The notes below the pieces were generated by a model. That model saw nothing but the letters and a program-made list of their open reading frames with translations. It was not told the origin of the DNA and made no database searches. This document shows, one piece after another, positions 44,101-53,321 of a stretch of 64,000 bases of DNA (position 1 is its first letter; each line of letters starts with the position of its first letter). The position numbers and the translations under genes were made by a program. Source of the DNA: Ascaris suum (taxonomy: Eukaryota; Nematoda; Chromadorea; Rhabditida; Ascarididae); contig CM024191.1 in NCBI GenBank assembly GCA_013433145.1, positions 2,682,501 to 2,746,500 of the forward strand, in the 5' to 3' direction.

Positions 44101-47100
44101 AATTTCATTGGAGTGGTATTCCCTCTTTATTTAAATCAGTTTGTTGAATAAGAGTATAAGAGTGCAAATTTCAACGGAAATTTCTTGAGACGTATAGAAG
44201 AAAGAAATAAATATGAGAAAAATAGACAAAACTGTGCTTATTAAGATATTTACGGAATGAAAGCGAATAGATTATTAACAAGTCAAAAAAGTGCATTTCA
44301 TCCGAATTCTTAGTAACTTTATGAGAATTTATGCAATTTTTTAAGGATCAGCACATTTTTTTTTTGAATTTCTATGAAAAAGAAAAAAAACGACACAAAT
44401 AAATGAATAATAGCTGAAAATAGTATTTCCATTAGGAAACATTTTCATCTAAAATATTTTCCTTCTATAAAATTTCACTCCAATAAAGCGATAAACCAAA
44501 TTTTCACAATTATAAGAAAAAGTAATCTTTGCCTATTGCATTAAAGAGCATTAAGTACAGTGGAGTTATGCTGAAAATAGATGAAAGAAAATAATATTAA
44601 AATGAATTAGACAACGTTATGACAAAAAAGAAAAATGTATTTGCTTTATAGATGCCGAAAAGCGCAAAACAGAACATCGCTTCAGCGATAACGTTCATGT
44701 TCGGCGCCACTTTACAGCGTTTCACGGAAATCCAAACATAAACATAAAAGAATATTTCTCATCTTTATTCATTTATTTTCATCTTTATCAAGATTTATTA
44801 CACATTGCCGCCGGGTTTATTCTCACGATTCAATGCTTACATTTGACAAATCTATACAACTGAACTCTTGTTTCATCTCTTTCGGCGACTCGGAATGTCG
44901 CATTCCCTTATTGAAGTAAACTTTAATCTTAGGATACCTCATGCATATTATTAAATAAATCAGTTTTTTAATAATTTTTTGATGAGTTATGAATCAGTGA
45001 ATTCGAAAATTTGGGAGTTTCTTTTGCAAGCCATCTCTGACATTCCCATTGCAGCTAAAACAATTATCTGGGTATCGGGAGTCCTACTATATTACAATGA
45101 AGTAAAAAAGTCTAATATATGGTTATGTACATCGTGGTCCCTATGAAGTTCGGTTAGATTTGCCCCTTAGCAGGCGTTTCATACTTGCCAATAATATAAT
45201 TAACAAGCAGGTGAATTCAGCGCAAAGAGAAAAAGTAATGTGCGAATAGATATACCAAACCTGTTCGTCGAGCCAATAACGACTTGTTCGATGCTTGCAA
45301 ACGGCCCTTGCATCTTGAACTTGCATTGCAGCCGTTCTCTTCACAACAGGTGACTTAGCCAACGCACGTCTAAACTTATAGGGATTCATAGCATTCACCT
45401 ATCTATGGATATTTCAAAAGTGTATTTCCACAGTGCTAATATTTTCTGAGCTGTGCAACGATATAATTTTGCTGCTTTGTCTAAAGAATAATCGACTATC
45501 GTACCTTGCACAACACTTTTGCCAGAAATTTTTTTGAATTTTGAAAAACGTTGTGCCCTCTTTTTCCTAATTTTTTAAGCTCAGTGCCTTAACAGAATAA
45601 AAATTGCAGTGTTTGAAGCAGAATTTTAGAGCATTCATCCGGAATACGAAGTCTGTGGAATTTGACTTCACCTGAAGAGGTCGCTTAGATGCTCAATGCG
45701 ACTCGGTCGCCTAAATATTACTTCAGGAAATGCGGTCGGGTCGTGCGAGCGTGAGCGCACTGTACGCACTGACTCCGCTGGAGTTGGCTGCTCACTGTCC
45801 TCCTCGGAGCTATCCTCCGAACTCACACTGAACCATTCAACATCGCGTCTCAACGCCGAAAAGTCGAACGAATTTGAACGCGTCGGCGTCGTGGCACCTG
45901 TTTGCGGCCTCAGCAATAGACCCCGTGAAGAACATTTCAAACTAGTGCTGATACCAGCTGATGCTGGGGAAATATTTGGCGCTTGCTCGAAGACGTCGTT
46001 TTCGGCATTGCCGAGCTCCACTGACGATGCATCCAAATAGAAGTATTGCTCTTGCGATTGGATCTGAGGGCTCGTGCATGCTGAAGTAGATGGCGTGCTG
46101 AAAGCAACTCACACCACTTAACGTTGCTCCGAAAGCCTGACTTCTAAGCTGACTTCTACCTATCGTCTAAATTAGCGGAATATTCATAAACAAATAAGCA
46201 AAATCCATAGTTGTTATGATGACATGCAGCTAATGCAAGAAACAAGCACCAATTTAAATGCTTCATATCCCGTCTTATAGCTTTCTCCATAAACACATAA
46301 TTGAACGATCAAATGTTACAAAAGTGGATTATTTTCTTGAGGATTTGGTGCGATATTTGGTAGCAATTGGCTAATATGAGAATAGTGTCTGAAAAGGCGA
46401 TCGGCACTCGTTTTTCTTGTTCACTGTTACTACGTCCGATCGGTCTTGCACTAAAACAATACTTTGTAAGGCCGCTTCATTATCTGTCCACTTGCAGATA
46501 CAGTCCGCAAGCAAATAAATACAAGAAATCCTACAAACCTCAGATTACATCAAAACGGAACGTGCGGATGATAGGAATCACTTCAGTGAACTCATTTTTG
46601 GTCAGAAATGAGCATGTGTAATTAAAGAGAGCATTTCATAGCAGAGCTGAACGTCGGATTGGTGAAACGTAGAAAGAGCAACAGTCAAGCAAGAGAATAT
46701 TGGTGTTAGCGCTGCACCGGAAAAGTTTTCTCGAAAACTGGAATTGGAAGCCTCAAATAGATTCGAAATTCCAGGAATCCCGGTCTGAAACTCTGGGAAA
46801 ATCCTCATGAGTATATAAGTGGGCTCTAAAGCGCTAAGCGAATCACTAATGCCCCACCACCCAGCAATATGAGCTTAACTGGGTCTCCCTATTCATATGG
46901 TTTGCCTAATTTAGACCTCCTTTTATGTTTTGCAACTTCTCGTTTGCGCTAGAATTTCCATCACTCTCAAATTTCTTCATCTGTTATCAGATCATACACT
47001 TATGAAACATAATGAATTGTTGAATTTTCAATTATAGTTATCAATCAAAGTAAGGAGCTGAAACTAGTGCAGCGACATTAATTGGTGAGAAGGACGTTTT

Positions 47101-50100
47101 GCTTTAAAAACCTTTTTCTACGACAAATTGCTTGACTATAAAAATGCTTGAAAAACCAGCGAAAAATATTCAGTTACGCAAAAATGTGAAAAATACTCAT
47201 AGATTGTCCAGATTACGATGTAATTAAATTGAATTCAAGTCGTTGTATGTGAATGCCTCTCAAGCATTAGACGGATCACTTGATTACTGAGACGGCATTA
47301 AGCAATCCGCTCTCTCTCTCTCTCTCGTATTCCGCTACCGTATGAGCGCTGAGCACATGAACCAGACTAAACAGCACAGGTATAGAGACGTAGAGCAACG
47401 TATTCAACACTTTGCATATCCTCGTAGACGAATTTTTTTAAGGCAATGAACCATGATGCCCACAGGAATGATACGCATGAGTGAGACTACGGATACGGAC
47501 CTCAGCCATGAAGGTATTACTCAGCTTTGAATAAAACGTTTCCACATCCTTCAAATCACGAATAAAACGTCTCATATAGCAAGTCCCACATAATTTCTTT
47601 GGATGTCGGAAGGTTTTGTGCTACGAGTATTCAGTTATCATCTACCCTGGCAGCTTATTTTCTAGGACTGGAAAGTGGTTGAACAAGAAGGACGTTCTAG
47701 TGTATTAGCAAAATTCTACTCTGCAAACGAAAGTGCTTCAATGAATGCAAAACGAATTCGCCTCACATAGAAGCATCCATCCACCGATTACTGTAACTAT
47801 AGCCGAGGTTATCGTCCCAGACAGGAAGATCTTTACAGGGGCTTCTTGATCCTATTTATATTTGAGCTGGTAATTCCCTTGTCTCTCTTCCCTTCTTAAC
47901 TGACCAGGAGAAGCACTCACCTACTCCACGAGCTCTGTAAATCAAAAAGTTGCTCCACTATGCTTCTTCTATCCTTCCCGATACGCGTATCGCTTCACGC
48001 TTGGCATCGAAGCATATGTAGGCATCAACATTAAAAAGTATCAGACACAGTTTGCAAACGTTTCGCAGGCAAGTACTCAGATGCGATTTAGGAAGAAGTG
48101 GGACCGGATAAACGCATCATACCAGGTCACCTCTGTTACAAATTTTGTCCTCTGAAAAATTGTTCTGAAGCGCGCATCCCTGTTTGATATATAGAAAAGT
48201 AAGCAACTGCTTCATCCCTTCTGTTTAGCATCAATAAACTTAAACTGGCTCCACCCCTCCCTCCCCTTCTACTTCCACGACGCCAACTACTGAGGCGCAA
48301 GTCTAGTAGCTCAGATGAAAGGTATGCCTTTCCATAATAGCGCAGTTAAGTTGGCTGCATATCTCTGTCCTTTCTCTTTTTGATAATTGATGAATAAAAG
48401 GCGCATCTTCCACAACTAATATCCCACTGTTAGCAGTGAATGCAAATCTCTCTTGAAAAGAAAGAAAAAATATTTGCCTACTGCATTTCTGTGAAATATT
48501 CGAATCCCTCTCCTCATAAAAATCGCTAATTCGACGCCTTTGGTGGATTATCGACAGCAGCAATAGCATATGCATTGTTGCACTTTCTTTAAGCGTTTTA
48601 CTGCTTGCTCTTCCGAATGTACTAATCTCTCACTATCAACGCACATCTGCACTTCCATGCCGCTTCTCTCGTTCTCTCTTGCACACATTTCCTTCCTCCA
48701 CAGATTTTATGTGGCACTAATGAAGCGTTGACGTCACTCTCGAAAATATGTGACCATGAATGAATTATCACTTCAGAATGTGGAAAAATTCAGCTTTCCT
48801 TGAGAAACCCTCAAAAATTAGGGTTTTAAACAAAAACAAAAAGCTAGCTCTTACTTCATTCTTACGCTGCTTCCTACTTAGCAATTAAAATGACGTTGAT
48901 TTTGTTTACAGAAAGCTGGTCAAGAGCACTGAATACTAAGTCCTTTATTGACTAGCAAATATTTTCAACTAGGCAGGAGGAATTCTCAAGAAGAGTTCAC
49001 TTCACACATTCGGTTGTTAGAGACTAACAAGAAGTGCTCCGTCGTCTACGCTAAATTATTTCGGGTTTTGCCAATGACGACAGCGATGGCAACTGCCAAC
49101 ATAAATACCTATAAACTTTAATGGGAGTCACATCCACTAAAATGCGAACGGATGTATAAGCTTCAAATGGAACGATGCTCTACAATGCAGTGGAGGTATG
49201 GGAATGTTTTATATACTTCGGGATAATGAAAGGGCAATTTAAGGCAAATCCAAAATAGCAGATGAATGTAATTGAATAATGGTTTCAAATTGCAGGTAAG
49301 GCTCGCTTTTCAGCTTTAAATATACTATTTGTGAATGCGGAAGAGCGGAAATTACAGATGGGTTTTGCTATTTCCATAATGTGTGGAGTCGGTCAACCAG
49401 GATAGACGCTGCGCAAAATGCGAACAGTGTTCGCCAACGACGAATAATCATTGAAACATCCGCTAAAACATAAATGTTACGCGATGCACTCTTCCCGAAG
49501 TAATTAAGGCGCAAATTACGCAAATCGAACTCGTTGTCACCCATCGAGCATTTCGCTTTTTTTTGCACATTCGTTCGCTAGCTTGGAGAGACGTCAAATG
49601 AGGCGCCTCAGAAATTTATTCACGTTTGTAGGCTCCGTGGGAGCAAGATTATTGCAAAGATTTTAAAATAAGGTTCAGGGTGCTTTTGAGTATCCGTACA
49701 TTTTTAAGTTGGATGCAAAACAACCCATTTCAAATGTTCCGACCGCTCATTTCAATTTGATGTGCGGTAGGAAGCGGTAGAAGAGGTTACCTGCACATTC
49801 ATGACTGCAGTTCGCAAGGTCATGCACGTTTACCGTAATAAGGGTCTCCTAAAATTGACACGTGCACCTCAGCACCTGAGAGGGAAGGACTGGTGGAGAG
49901 GGGGAGAAGAGGCTGCCTGCACATGCATTATTTGCAACAGCATAGAGTATTCAGATTACCGCAATGCAGTGAGTGCACTGGATCATCAGCGAATGGAGAA
50001 ACATAATAAAAAATTGAGAAAAGCACAACTGTAAAGCAAAATTGAAAGTACTGACAAATTGTCAAACCGTAGCTAGGTTAAAACTCCTTAAACCGCCATA

Positions 50101-52697
50101 GTCAGGTGTACTCTTTATTGCAATTATATATAAACCATGAAAGAAACTAGAATTTCCTGGAATATGAACTTATTTTAGTATACAACATAAATTTAAAAAA
50201 GAAACGTGATTGTTTTCATGTCTCTACCTTCATGATAAAATGCATCATACATAATTGTACTTTCTCATACCAAAATCCAATGGGGCACCTCATTTGCTGT
50301 TTTTTTTACGTCATTTTCAATTGCTTATCTCAACCTTCAACTATTTCTTCTCCTTCCGCATTGGCTGAACACTTCCGCACAAAAATTCGCTAATTCTGTA
50401 GCTCTTTTACTGTACGTAATGTATAGTCAGGTATGGCGAATAGCAATGTTATCGCGATAGTAGAATTATCTGCATTATTCATTAAAAGTAGACAATGAAA
50501 ATGGTAATTATACGAAAAAATAAGCAGTCGTAGAACAATAAACAGTTGGTGCAAATCGTGACAATAAGAATCAAGATCAGAAAATGTGGTGCTATATCAA
50601 GTATTGGTTTTCTTAGTTAACGTCATCTTAACTCGTCATCCAGGCTATTCCTGTGTTCTCTTTATCACGCTTATCAAGTTAGGTGTCGCTAAGATCAAAG
50701 GAGTTCCTCAACTCTTCTAGGCCAGATTAAGTGCCCTAGAAATTTGAACACTATCAGCTCTGGCAATGGACAGGTATTTAAAAAGCTTGGACAAACGCAG
50801 TATACTTATAAAAATACGATGATGCGATAAATTACAGAAAAACAGCTGACTGCGGAAGATCTAACAGAATTACTGCGAAAAATATAAGAAAGGTGAATTG
50901 TAGTTGACGTCAGCTCGCAATAAGAGCACCATTAGTAAATGAACGGCAACAAAAACAGGTGTTAGAAGTGATTAGTGTGAAAGCATATTGACTACAGCCT
51001 TCAAAACTGCACTTTTTCACATTTTGCGACCACTAGACAACATCCCAACCGGAAACGAGTAGTGCCTAATCAAGCCGAAAGTACTCTGAAACGTTCCCGA
51101 CCAAAAGTTTGATGACATGCGGCCTTTTTTTTGAAAATAAAAAGGACTATTTCATTGTTAGCGAGTCTATTTTGGAAACATTTAATTAGAGGAATATGAG
51201 TGAATTTATTTTCACGGCGCATGTTCTGGATTTGCGATTGGAATTTTATTTTAAAATACACTGATTATAAGCCTACAGTGATAGGCACACTGCTAACTGC
51301 TAGAACTCAACAGTGCACAATCAAGTGAGCGTCTCTAGTCAGTGGCGTTCTTTTAGACTAATTTTTGAGTGGACGTCTACCCTTGAATATTACATAGCAA
51401 TGACGTTGCAATGTTTTATTCAAGGAAAATAGCTGAGGTGCGTCGGAATTCTGAGGTCGCAGCATTTAGTTTATTGAGATCAGCAATGACCGCTTCGTCT
51501 GAGTATACCTGTGGTGCAATACCTTGAACAAGACCTAATTTTACCATTGCAAAATATCACCTTAATTATCCGGCTCTCAGCATTGCAATCGCTGTATTAG
51601 TTTAAGCAAAGCTGATACAAATAGAGGCATCTATTGGCTTAGAGTATTCAACTCACCCCTCCCCCTTGCGAAGAACGTAAAAAGCACTTGAAACAAACGA
51701 AGCAGAGAGCAGAGAGGAAGAGAAATGATCACCTGGCTGCACTGGTTGGCACGCTATCTACCTCACTGGCAGTGTTTCTCAGTGAGCCGCCCACATCTTC
51801 CTCAGAACTCACTGAGGACACAACGATGTCGGGCGTGTCGGGTGCATCCTTCTGCTGTTGCTCCTCTGTACTCCTTGACCAGTTCGTCGGTTTATATTCG
51901 CCAAGATTTCGCCTAAGACGTTGTGCAGTGCTTTCAATCGCGCCGCGGAATTGCTTCCTTCTGTTTCGTGCAGTAATTGAGCAGTGAAGACAGGAGCTTT
52001 CCAGTGCCAGCCGATTCTGCTGGTCTATATCACTCTGTTCGCTGTGCTCCGAACAAACTGAATGGCTTCTGGAGCGGGAGCCGGATGATGGTGATCGACT
52101 TTGACGTTCCGGGTCCCATGATAGTGATGTGCCGAGTGGTTTTTTTTGAAGCTGCGCTGGCGGGTTCTTCTTACGCGCGAAGCAAGCCGCTTTCATACCC
52201 TCAAAAGATTTTCTCATCGTTGAGGATATGATGGCGTCTTCAATTAACGTACTTTTATAGCAGAAGACACTGTTTGAAGTCGTTCGCAGCACTGACCTTT
52301 CGACGCATGCAGGACTCGACGTGCGCCCTTCCTCAGGGCTTCGGAAACTAGGTAGACTCCTCAGCACTGGCGATTTCTCGCTAATATAAGAGTCGTCGCC
52401 GTAAACTGTTGCACTGCTCGGCTTGCTCAGAAGTTTTTTGTGATGCAACGACCGAGATGCTGATGAGTGATGCTGCACAGCGCCGCCGACACGATCACTG
52501 TGGGGCGAATGTGAAAGAGATTGCTCGCGGGTGAGCTTTTGAGCACAACGCCGAAAGGCGTTTTTCTCTGCTGGCCGATTGCGTGTTTCGTGAGCAGGCT
52601 TCGTACGTGGCGAGACGTTCGTGCTCGACGAGAGGAACGGCGAGTGACTGGATTTACAATCACAGTCCCTACTGCCGTTGCAGTCGACTACAGACAT
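22991..52697 (-). CDS. dgk-5: Diacylglycerol kinase, zeta/iota type (18 exons, minus strand; joined about 1181 aa)
   Basis: This gene phosphorylates diacylglycerol to phosphatidic acid, which ends DAG signalling at membranes. Joining the exons listed separately (52697-51762, 46063-45672, 45369-45261, 40892-40850, 40360-40248, 39779-39612, 37154-36954, 36371-36190, 35688-35595, 34708-34644, 33934-33842, 32343-32186, 29907-29789, 29439-29200, 28135-27989, 26404-26212, 23835-23704, 23151-22991) gives 3546 nt, an exact multiple of three. Order of parts: Ser/Glu-rich N-terminus, two C1 zinc domains, catalytic domain ([24 protein letters not shown]), accessory domain ([24 protein letters not shown]), zeta-type tail. 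The HHWVHR and WCKQSYH C1 signatures and the RALAKS stretch before C1 point to zeta/iota rather than theta or epsilon. The start ATG at 52697 is a proposal; in-phase coding-like exons exist further upstream. No ankyrin repeats were found downstream. The symbol is by class, from family knowledge. Confidence 0.93.
23704..23835 (-). CDS. dgk-5: DGK exon 17: tail, [16 protein letters not shown] segment
   Basis: Acceptor CCTTTAG|CA, phase 1. It encodes [20 protein letters not shown] and SEDWKFLD, equivalent to the VPLG..VV....DLELCRAHIERLQ and KWCFLDA segments of vertebrate zeta. The donor is ambiguous: GATT|GTGCGT at 23704 or TGC|GTTTCC at 23700; both can be paired in frame with the next exon. 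Confidence 0.92.
26212..26404 (-). CDS. dgk-5: DGK exon 16: zeta/iota-specific tail
   Basis: Acceptor TTTTTCAG|GTG and donor ACTG|GTTTGT, phase 0 to 1. It encodes VPMLRREKK, then a segment ending [20 protein letters not shown], which aligns with the vertebrate zeta VSMHDYEALHYDKEQLKEA segment. The open frame continues past the donor into valine-rich intronic sequence, so a longer exon is not preferred. Confidence 0.93.
27989..28135 (-). CDS. dgk-5: DGK exon 15: accessory domain end
   Basis: Acceptor CTTATAG|GCT and donor AAG|GTAATC, 147 bp, phase 0 at both ends. It encodes [20 protein letters not shown] and [19 protein letters not shown] with the preceding [10 protein letters not shown] closes the DGK accessory domain. 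Confidence 0.97.
29200..29439 (-). CDS. dgk-5: DGK exon 14: accessory domain
   Basis: Acceptor GTGCAG|GTT and donor TTG|GTGAGT, 240 bp, phase 0 at both ends. It encodes [20 protein letters not shown], then [15 protein letters not shown] and [14 protein letters not shown]. The (C/G)AGG..PWG and DG..EV.GF motifs are diagnostic of the DGK accessory domain. Confidence 0.96.
29789..29907 (-). CDS. dgk-5: DGK exon 13: accessory domain
   Basis: Acceptor ATTAAG|GC and donor GAG|GTTTGA, phase 1 to 0. It encodes [20 protein letters not shown] and the helix [23 protein letters not shown]...Y is conserved in DGK accessory domains. Confidence 0.94.
29908..32185 (-). other. DGK intron 12, about 2.3 kb
   Basis: Nothing recognised on either strand; typical AT-rich intron between exons 12 and 13. 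Confidence 0.7.
32186..32343 (-). CDS. dgk-5: DGK exon 12: end of catalytic domain, start of accessory domain
   Basis: Acceptor GATTCAG|A and donor AGAA|GTTTGT, phase 2 to 1. It encodes RWQIDVQPC, an acidic linker with EEL, and [28 protein letters not shown] is the invariant start of the DGK accessory domain. Confidence 0.96.
33274..33304 (+). repeat. Short tandem duplication
   Basis: GAGGAATAGAATCC occurs twice in immediate succession within the DGK intron between exons 12 and 11. Confidence 0.8.
33842..33934 (-). CDS. dgk-5: DGK exon 11: GWGG...TDEP segment of catalytic domain
   Basis: Acceptor TTATTAAG|G and donor CAG|GTGAAA, phase 2 to 2. It encodes [17 protein letters not shown] and ends in THLD before the split Arg of the conserved LDRW. 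Vertebrate zeta has WGGGYTDEPVSKIL here. Confidence 0.96.
34644..34708 (-). CDS. dgk-5: DGK exon 10: GTGND catalytic motif (65 bp)
   Basis: Acceptor ATTGTAG|CTG and donor AAG|GTATGC, phase 0 to 2. It encodes [28 protein letters not shown] is the second conserved catalytic motif of all DGKs and is intact. Confidence 0.96.
34709..35594 (-). other. DGK intron 9 with a plus-strand open frame
   Basis: A 104-codon plus frame (34889-35203) reads [34 protein letters not shown] and [20 protein letters not shown]. It has protein-like composition but no homolog I recognise and no splice partners. Confidence 0.4.
35595..35688 (-). CDS. dgk-5: DGK exon 9: GGDG ATP-binding motif
   Basis: Acceptor GGTTTTAG|G and donor GAA|GTTGGT, phase 2 to 0. 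It encodes [14 protein letters not shown] and then [22 protein letters not shown] is the nucleotide-binding signature essential for DGK catalysis, and all key glycines are present. Confidence 0.97.
36190..36371 (-). CDS. dgk-5: DGK exon 8: start of catalytic domain
   Basis: Acceptor GGTTTTAG|TAT and donor TGG|GTATGC, phase 0 to 2. It encodes YRPFIVRP, then [19 protein letters not shown] and [19 protein letters not shown] is the phosphate-binding opening of the lipid-kinase fold shared by DGKs and sphingosine kinases, and LNPRQVFD is a DGK hallmark. Confidence 0.97.
36954..37154 (-). CDS. dgk-5: DGK exon 7: rest of second C1 domain and basic linker
   Basis: Acceptor TTGAAG|GAG and donor AAAG|GTTGCA, 201 bp, phase 0 at both ends. 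It encodes [20 protein letters not shown], a CDRG ending, [11 protein letters not shown] and a basic tail [10 protein letters not shown]...RRK. The tail lies where vertebrate zeta has the MARCKS-like nuclear-localisation segment but lacks its alternating Ser/Phe pattern. The acceptor is not pyrimidine-rich, so the exact first codon is inferred from alignment to the family. Confidence 0.95.
37890..38470 (+). mobile_element. 3' end of an RTE-type non-LTR retrotransposon
   Basis: Plus-strand frame 38021-38425 reads [49 protein letters not shown] and [20 protein letters not shown]. This is the C-terminal part of RTE-class reverse transcriptases (LxPxxLYxSETW ... ERxMER ... AxxxKxxWAGHxxRxxDxRW). 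Upstream, NEFTHFGRY resembles the xxYLGR motif. Endonuclease and RT core are missing, the GHVAR motif is lost and frames are broken, so it is a dead 5'-truncated copy. It sits in the DGK intron between exons 7 and 6, antisense to the gene. Confidence 0.85.
39556..39567 (+). repeat. C homopolymer, 12 nt
   Basis: Lies in the DGK intron just downstream (minus-strand sense) of exon 6. Confidence 0.95.
39612..39779 (-). CDS. dgk-5: DGK exon 6: linker and start of second C1 domain
   Basis: Acceptor ATTTGCAG|ATG and donor AAAG|GTATCA, 168 bp, phase 0 at both ends. It encodes [10 protein letters not shown], a linker, then [20 protein letters not shown], which is the highly conserved opening of C1b in zeta/iota kinases with the first zinc-binding His and Cys residues. 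Confidence 0.96.
40248..40360 (-). CDS. dgk-5: DGK exon 5: first C1 domain core
   Basis: Acceptor CACCAG|TT and donor AAA|GTAAGT. It encodes LCSGEKDC and then [20 protein letters not shown], supplying the Cys/His ligands of the atypical first C1 domain, which in zeta/iota lacks the typical phorbol-ester loop. The apparently open codon at 40376 lies before the acceptor and is intronic. Confidence 0.93.
40850..40892 (-). CDS. dgk-5: DGK exon 4: start of first C1 domain (43 bp micro-exon)
   Basis: Acceptor AGTTTCAG|CTC, donor CAG|GTAGTG, phase 0 to 1. It encodes [14 protein letters not shown]. The His of EHIW is the first zinc ligand of C1a, and the same EHIW occurs at this place in vertebrate zeta. 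Confidence 0.9.
40980..41114 (-). CDS. dgk-5: DGK candidate in-frame cassette exon (45 codons)
   Basis: A 135-bp open segment with acceptor TTTCCTAG|GCT and donor CAG|GTAAAA, phase 0 at both ends, only 87 bp upstream of the next exon. It encodes 45 residues from [12 protein letters not shown] to CKEASQ. Neither inclusion nor skipping breaks the frame. With it skipped, the flanking exons give [14 protein letters not shown], which aligns with the conserved W...EHIW of the first C1 domain, so it is more likely an optional exon or a false one. No matching segment is known to me in other DGKs. Confidence 0.5.
41115..45260 (-). other. DGK intron 3, about 4.1 kb
   Basis: AT-rich, especially 43.9-44.7 kb. 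Two protein-like but unassigned frames: plus 41812-42135 (hydrophobic, [15 protein letters not shown]) and minus 42532-42720 ([20 protein letters not shown]). Neither joins the DGK by phase with certainty. Confidence 0.5.
45261..45369 (-). CDS. dgk-5: DGK exon 3: basic segment before the first C1 domain
   Basis: Acceptor AGTTTAG|A and donor CAG|GTTTGG. It encodes [11 protein letters not shown] and then [13 protein letters not shown]. The RALAKS stretch corresponds to the conserved basic segment N-terminal to C1 in zeta/iota kinases, and the YW that follows aligns with the DW that opens the first C1 region. The earlier acceptor GATAG|GTG is open but in the wrong phase for exon 2. Confidence 0.88.
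45672..46063 (-). CDS. dgk-5: DGK exon 2: acidic-serine N-terminal exon
   Basis: Acceptor CCTCAG|ATC and donor CAG|GTGAAG, phase 0 in and phase 2 out. It encodes about 130 residues with a striking acidic-serine run ([15 protein letters not shown]), typical of casein-kinase-2-type sites, and ends in HLSDLF before the split Arg codon. An alternative stronger acceptor, TACTTCAG|CATGC at 46080, would need a phase-1 upstream exon and would add a short Thr/Ser/Pro stretch. The join to exon 3 ([11 protein letters not shown]) matches the position of the vertebrate zeta RKALTKSG segment. Confidence 0.85.
47310..47326 (+). repeat. Short CT repeat
   Basis: Eight CT units within the DGK intron between exons 1 and 2. 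Confidence 0.9.
49481..49544 (-). CDS. Possible alternative first exon of the DGK
   Basis: ATG at 49544 followed by 21 open codons ([20 protein letters not shown] to a Ser) and donor CGC|GTAACA, phase 1. It lies in the 5.7-kb intron between DGK exons 1 and 2, and its phase fits the strong acceptor TACTTCAG|CATGC at 46080 in front of exon 2. No homology supports it. Confidence 0.22.
51762..52697 (-). CDS. dgk-5: DGK exon 1 (proposed): Ser-rich N-terminal exon
   Basis: A long open frame, the longest in the window, rich in Ser, Arg and Glu, with acidic-serine patches such as [11 protein letters not shown] near its end. No folded domain is recognised. The frame opens upstream of ATG 52697 (context GCAATG), so that ATG is either the true start or an internal Met. 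The donor proposed here is GAG|GTAGAT at 51762, phase 0, pairing with CCTCAG|ATC of the next exon. A second donor, CAG|GTGATC at 51733, is phase 2 and would need the weaker acceptor ACGAG|C. Assignment to the DGK rests on strand, composition shared with the next exon and phase, not on homology. Confidence 0.75.
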
Positions 52698-52792
52698 TGC
52701 AACCACAATCAAAATGGATATCCTAGTGCGATACTTCTATATGGTGAAGGCCCAGAGCGCCTGAGCTGTTAGCGACTAGGCGTTGGATTCAC

Positions 52793-52944
52793 AAATGCCT
52801 CAACAATCGCATTTTCGAAATGAGGGATGCGATGCTGCGCTGCGGGCGCTGACTGGATGGTTTCTCGATGATGTGAGGTGGCTAGTGCTCCCGGTGTAAC
52901 AATCAATTCGCAATCAATTTCATTGCGGATTAGCAAATGTTCGG
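52793..52944 (-). CDS. Unidentified exon-like block 3
   Basis: Open segment after acceptor GTCGAG|CC, reading EHLLIRNEIDCELIVTPGAL and PHFENAIVEAF, with donor TTT|GTGAAT. A 56-nt intron (52737-52792, ending TATAG) would join it in frame to the open stretch KYRTRISIL that runs into the DGK first-exon ATG. If instead unspliced, it stops at CGC TAA 70 bp before the DGK ATG. Both readings are possible. Confidence 0.4.
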
Positions 52945-53013
52945 CTCGACAGACGATGGTGAAGTGCTACGAAAAAGAAGCCATTAGGGATTAACGCATT
53001 CGATCTCGCATAC

Positions 53014-53169
53014 CTGCCGTGACTTCACAGCACGTGTCGTATTGCATGCGCGTACCTTCGAAAGCTTCCACGAGAATGGTAAGTGTCATCGTTGTCCTAT
53101 AGCCTCGTAACGTGGAAAATGAGTCAAGCGCAGTCAACGGGTGTGGTTTCAGCGTGAAGTTCAATAAAA
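53014..53169 (-). CDS. Unidentified exon-like block 2
   Basis: Open segment after acceptor GAAAAG|TT, reading LLNFTLKPHP, SFSTLRGYRTTMTLTILVEA and DTCCEVTA, with donor GCAG|GTATGC, phase 1 to 1. The plus strand of the same piece also carries a good donor (AATG|GTAAGT), so strand is not certain. Unknown function; a faint likeness of FTLK...LTILVEAF to Notch-ligand N-terminal domains is not enough to name it. Confidence 0.4.
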
Positions 53170-53321
53170 CTTTTCAAAACTGCCATAGTGCGTAAAATAT
53201 TTGATGCCACTTTTCACAGCAATGTAGCCGAGAGCAATCAATTTCAACAAGTATTATGAGTCAGTGGTAGCAACATAGTGTTGAAAACCGGCAACTACGA
53301 TGCAACAGCACCGGTTCGACA

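Larger units (their letters stand above)
46081..51732 (-). other. DGK intron 1, about 5.7 kb
   Basis: Holds the CT repeat and the possible alternative first exon at 49.5 kb. Nothing else recognised. Confidence 0.55.

Noticed and set aside
45696..46040. Plus-strand 114-codon frame
   Set aside because: Shadow of DGK exon 2 on the opposite strand.
49775..49930. Near-duplicate GAAGAGG...CCTGCACAT pieces 130 bp apart
   Set aside because: About twenty similar bases only; not enough to call a repeat unit.
51688..52772. Several plus-strand frames over 52 kb
   Set aside because: Shadows of the Ser-rich DGK exon 1.
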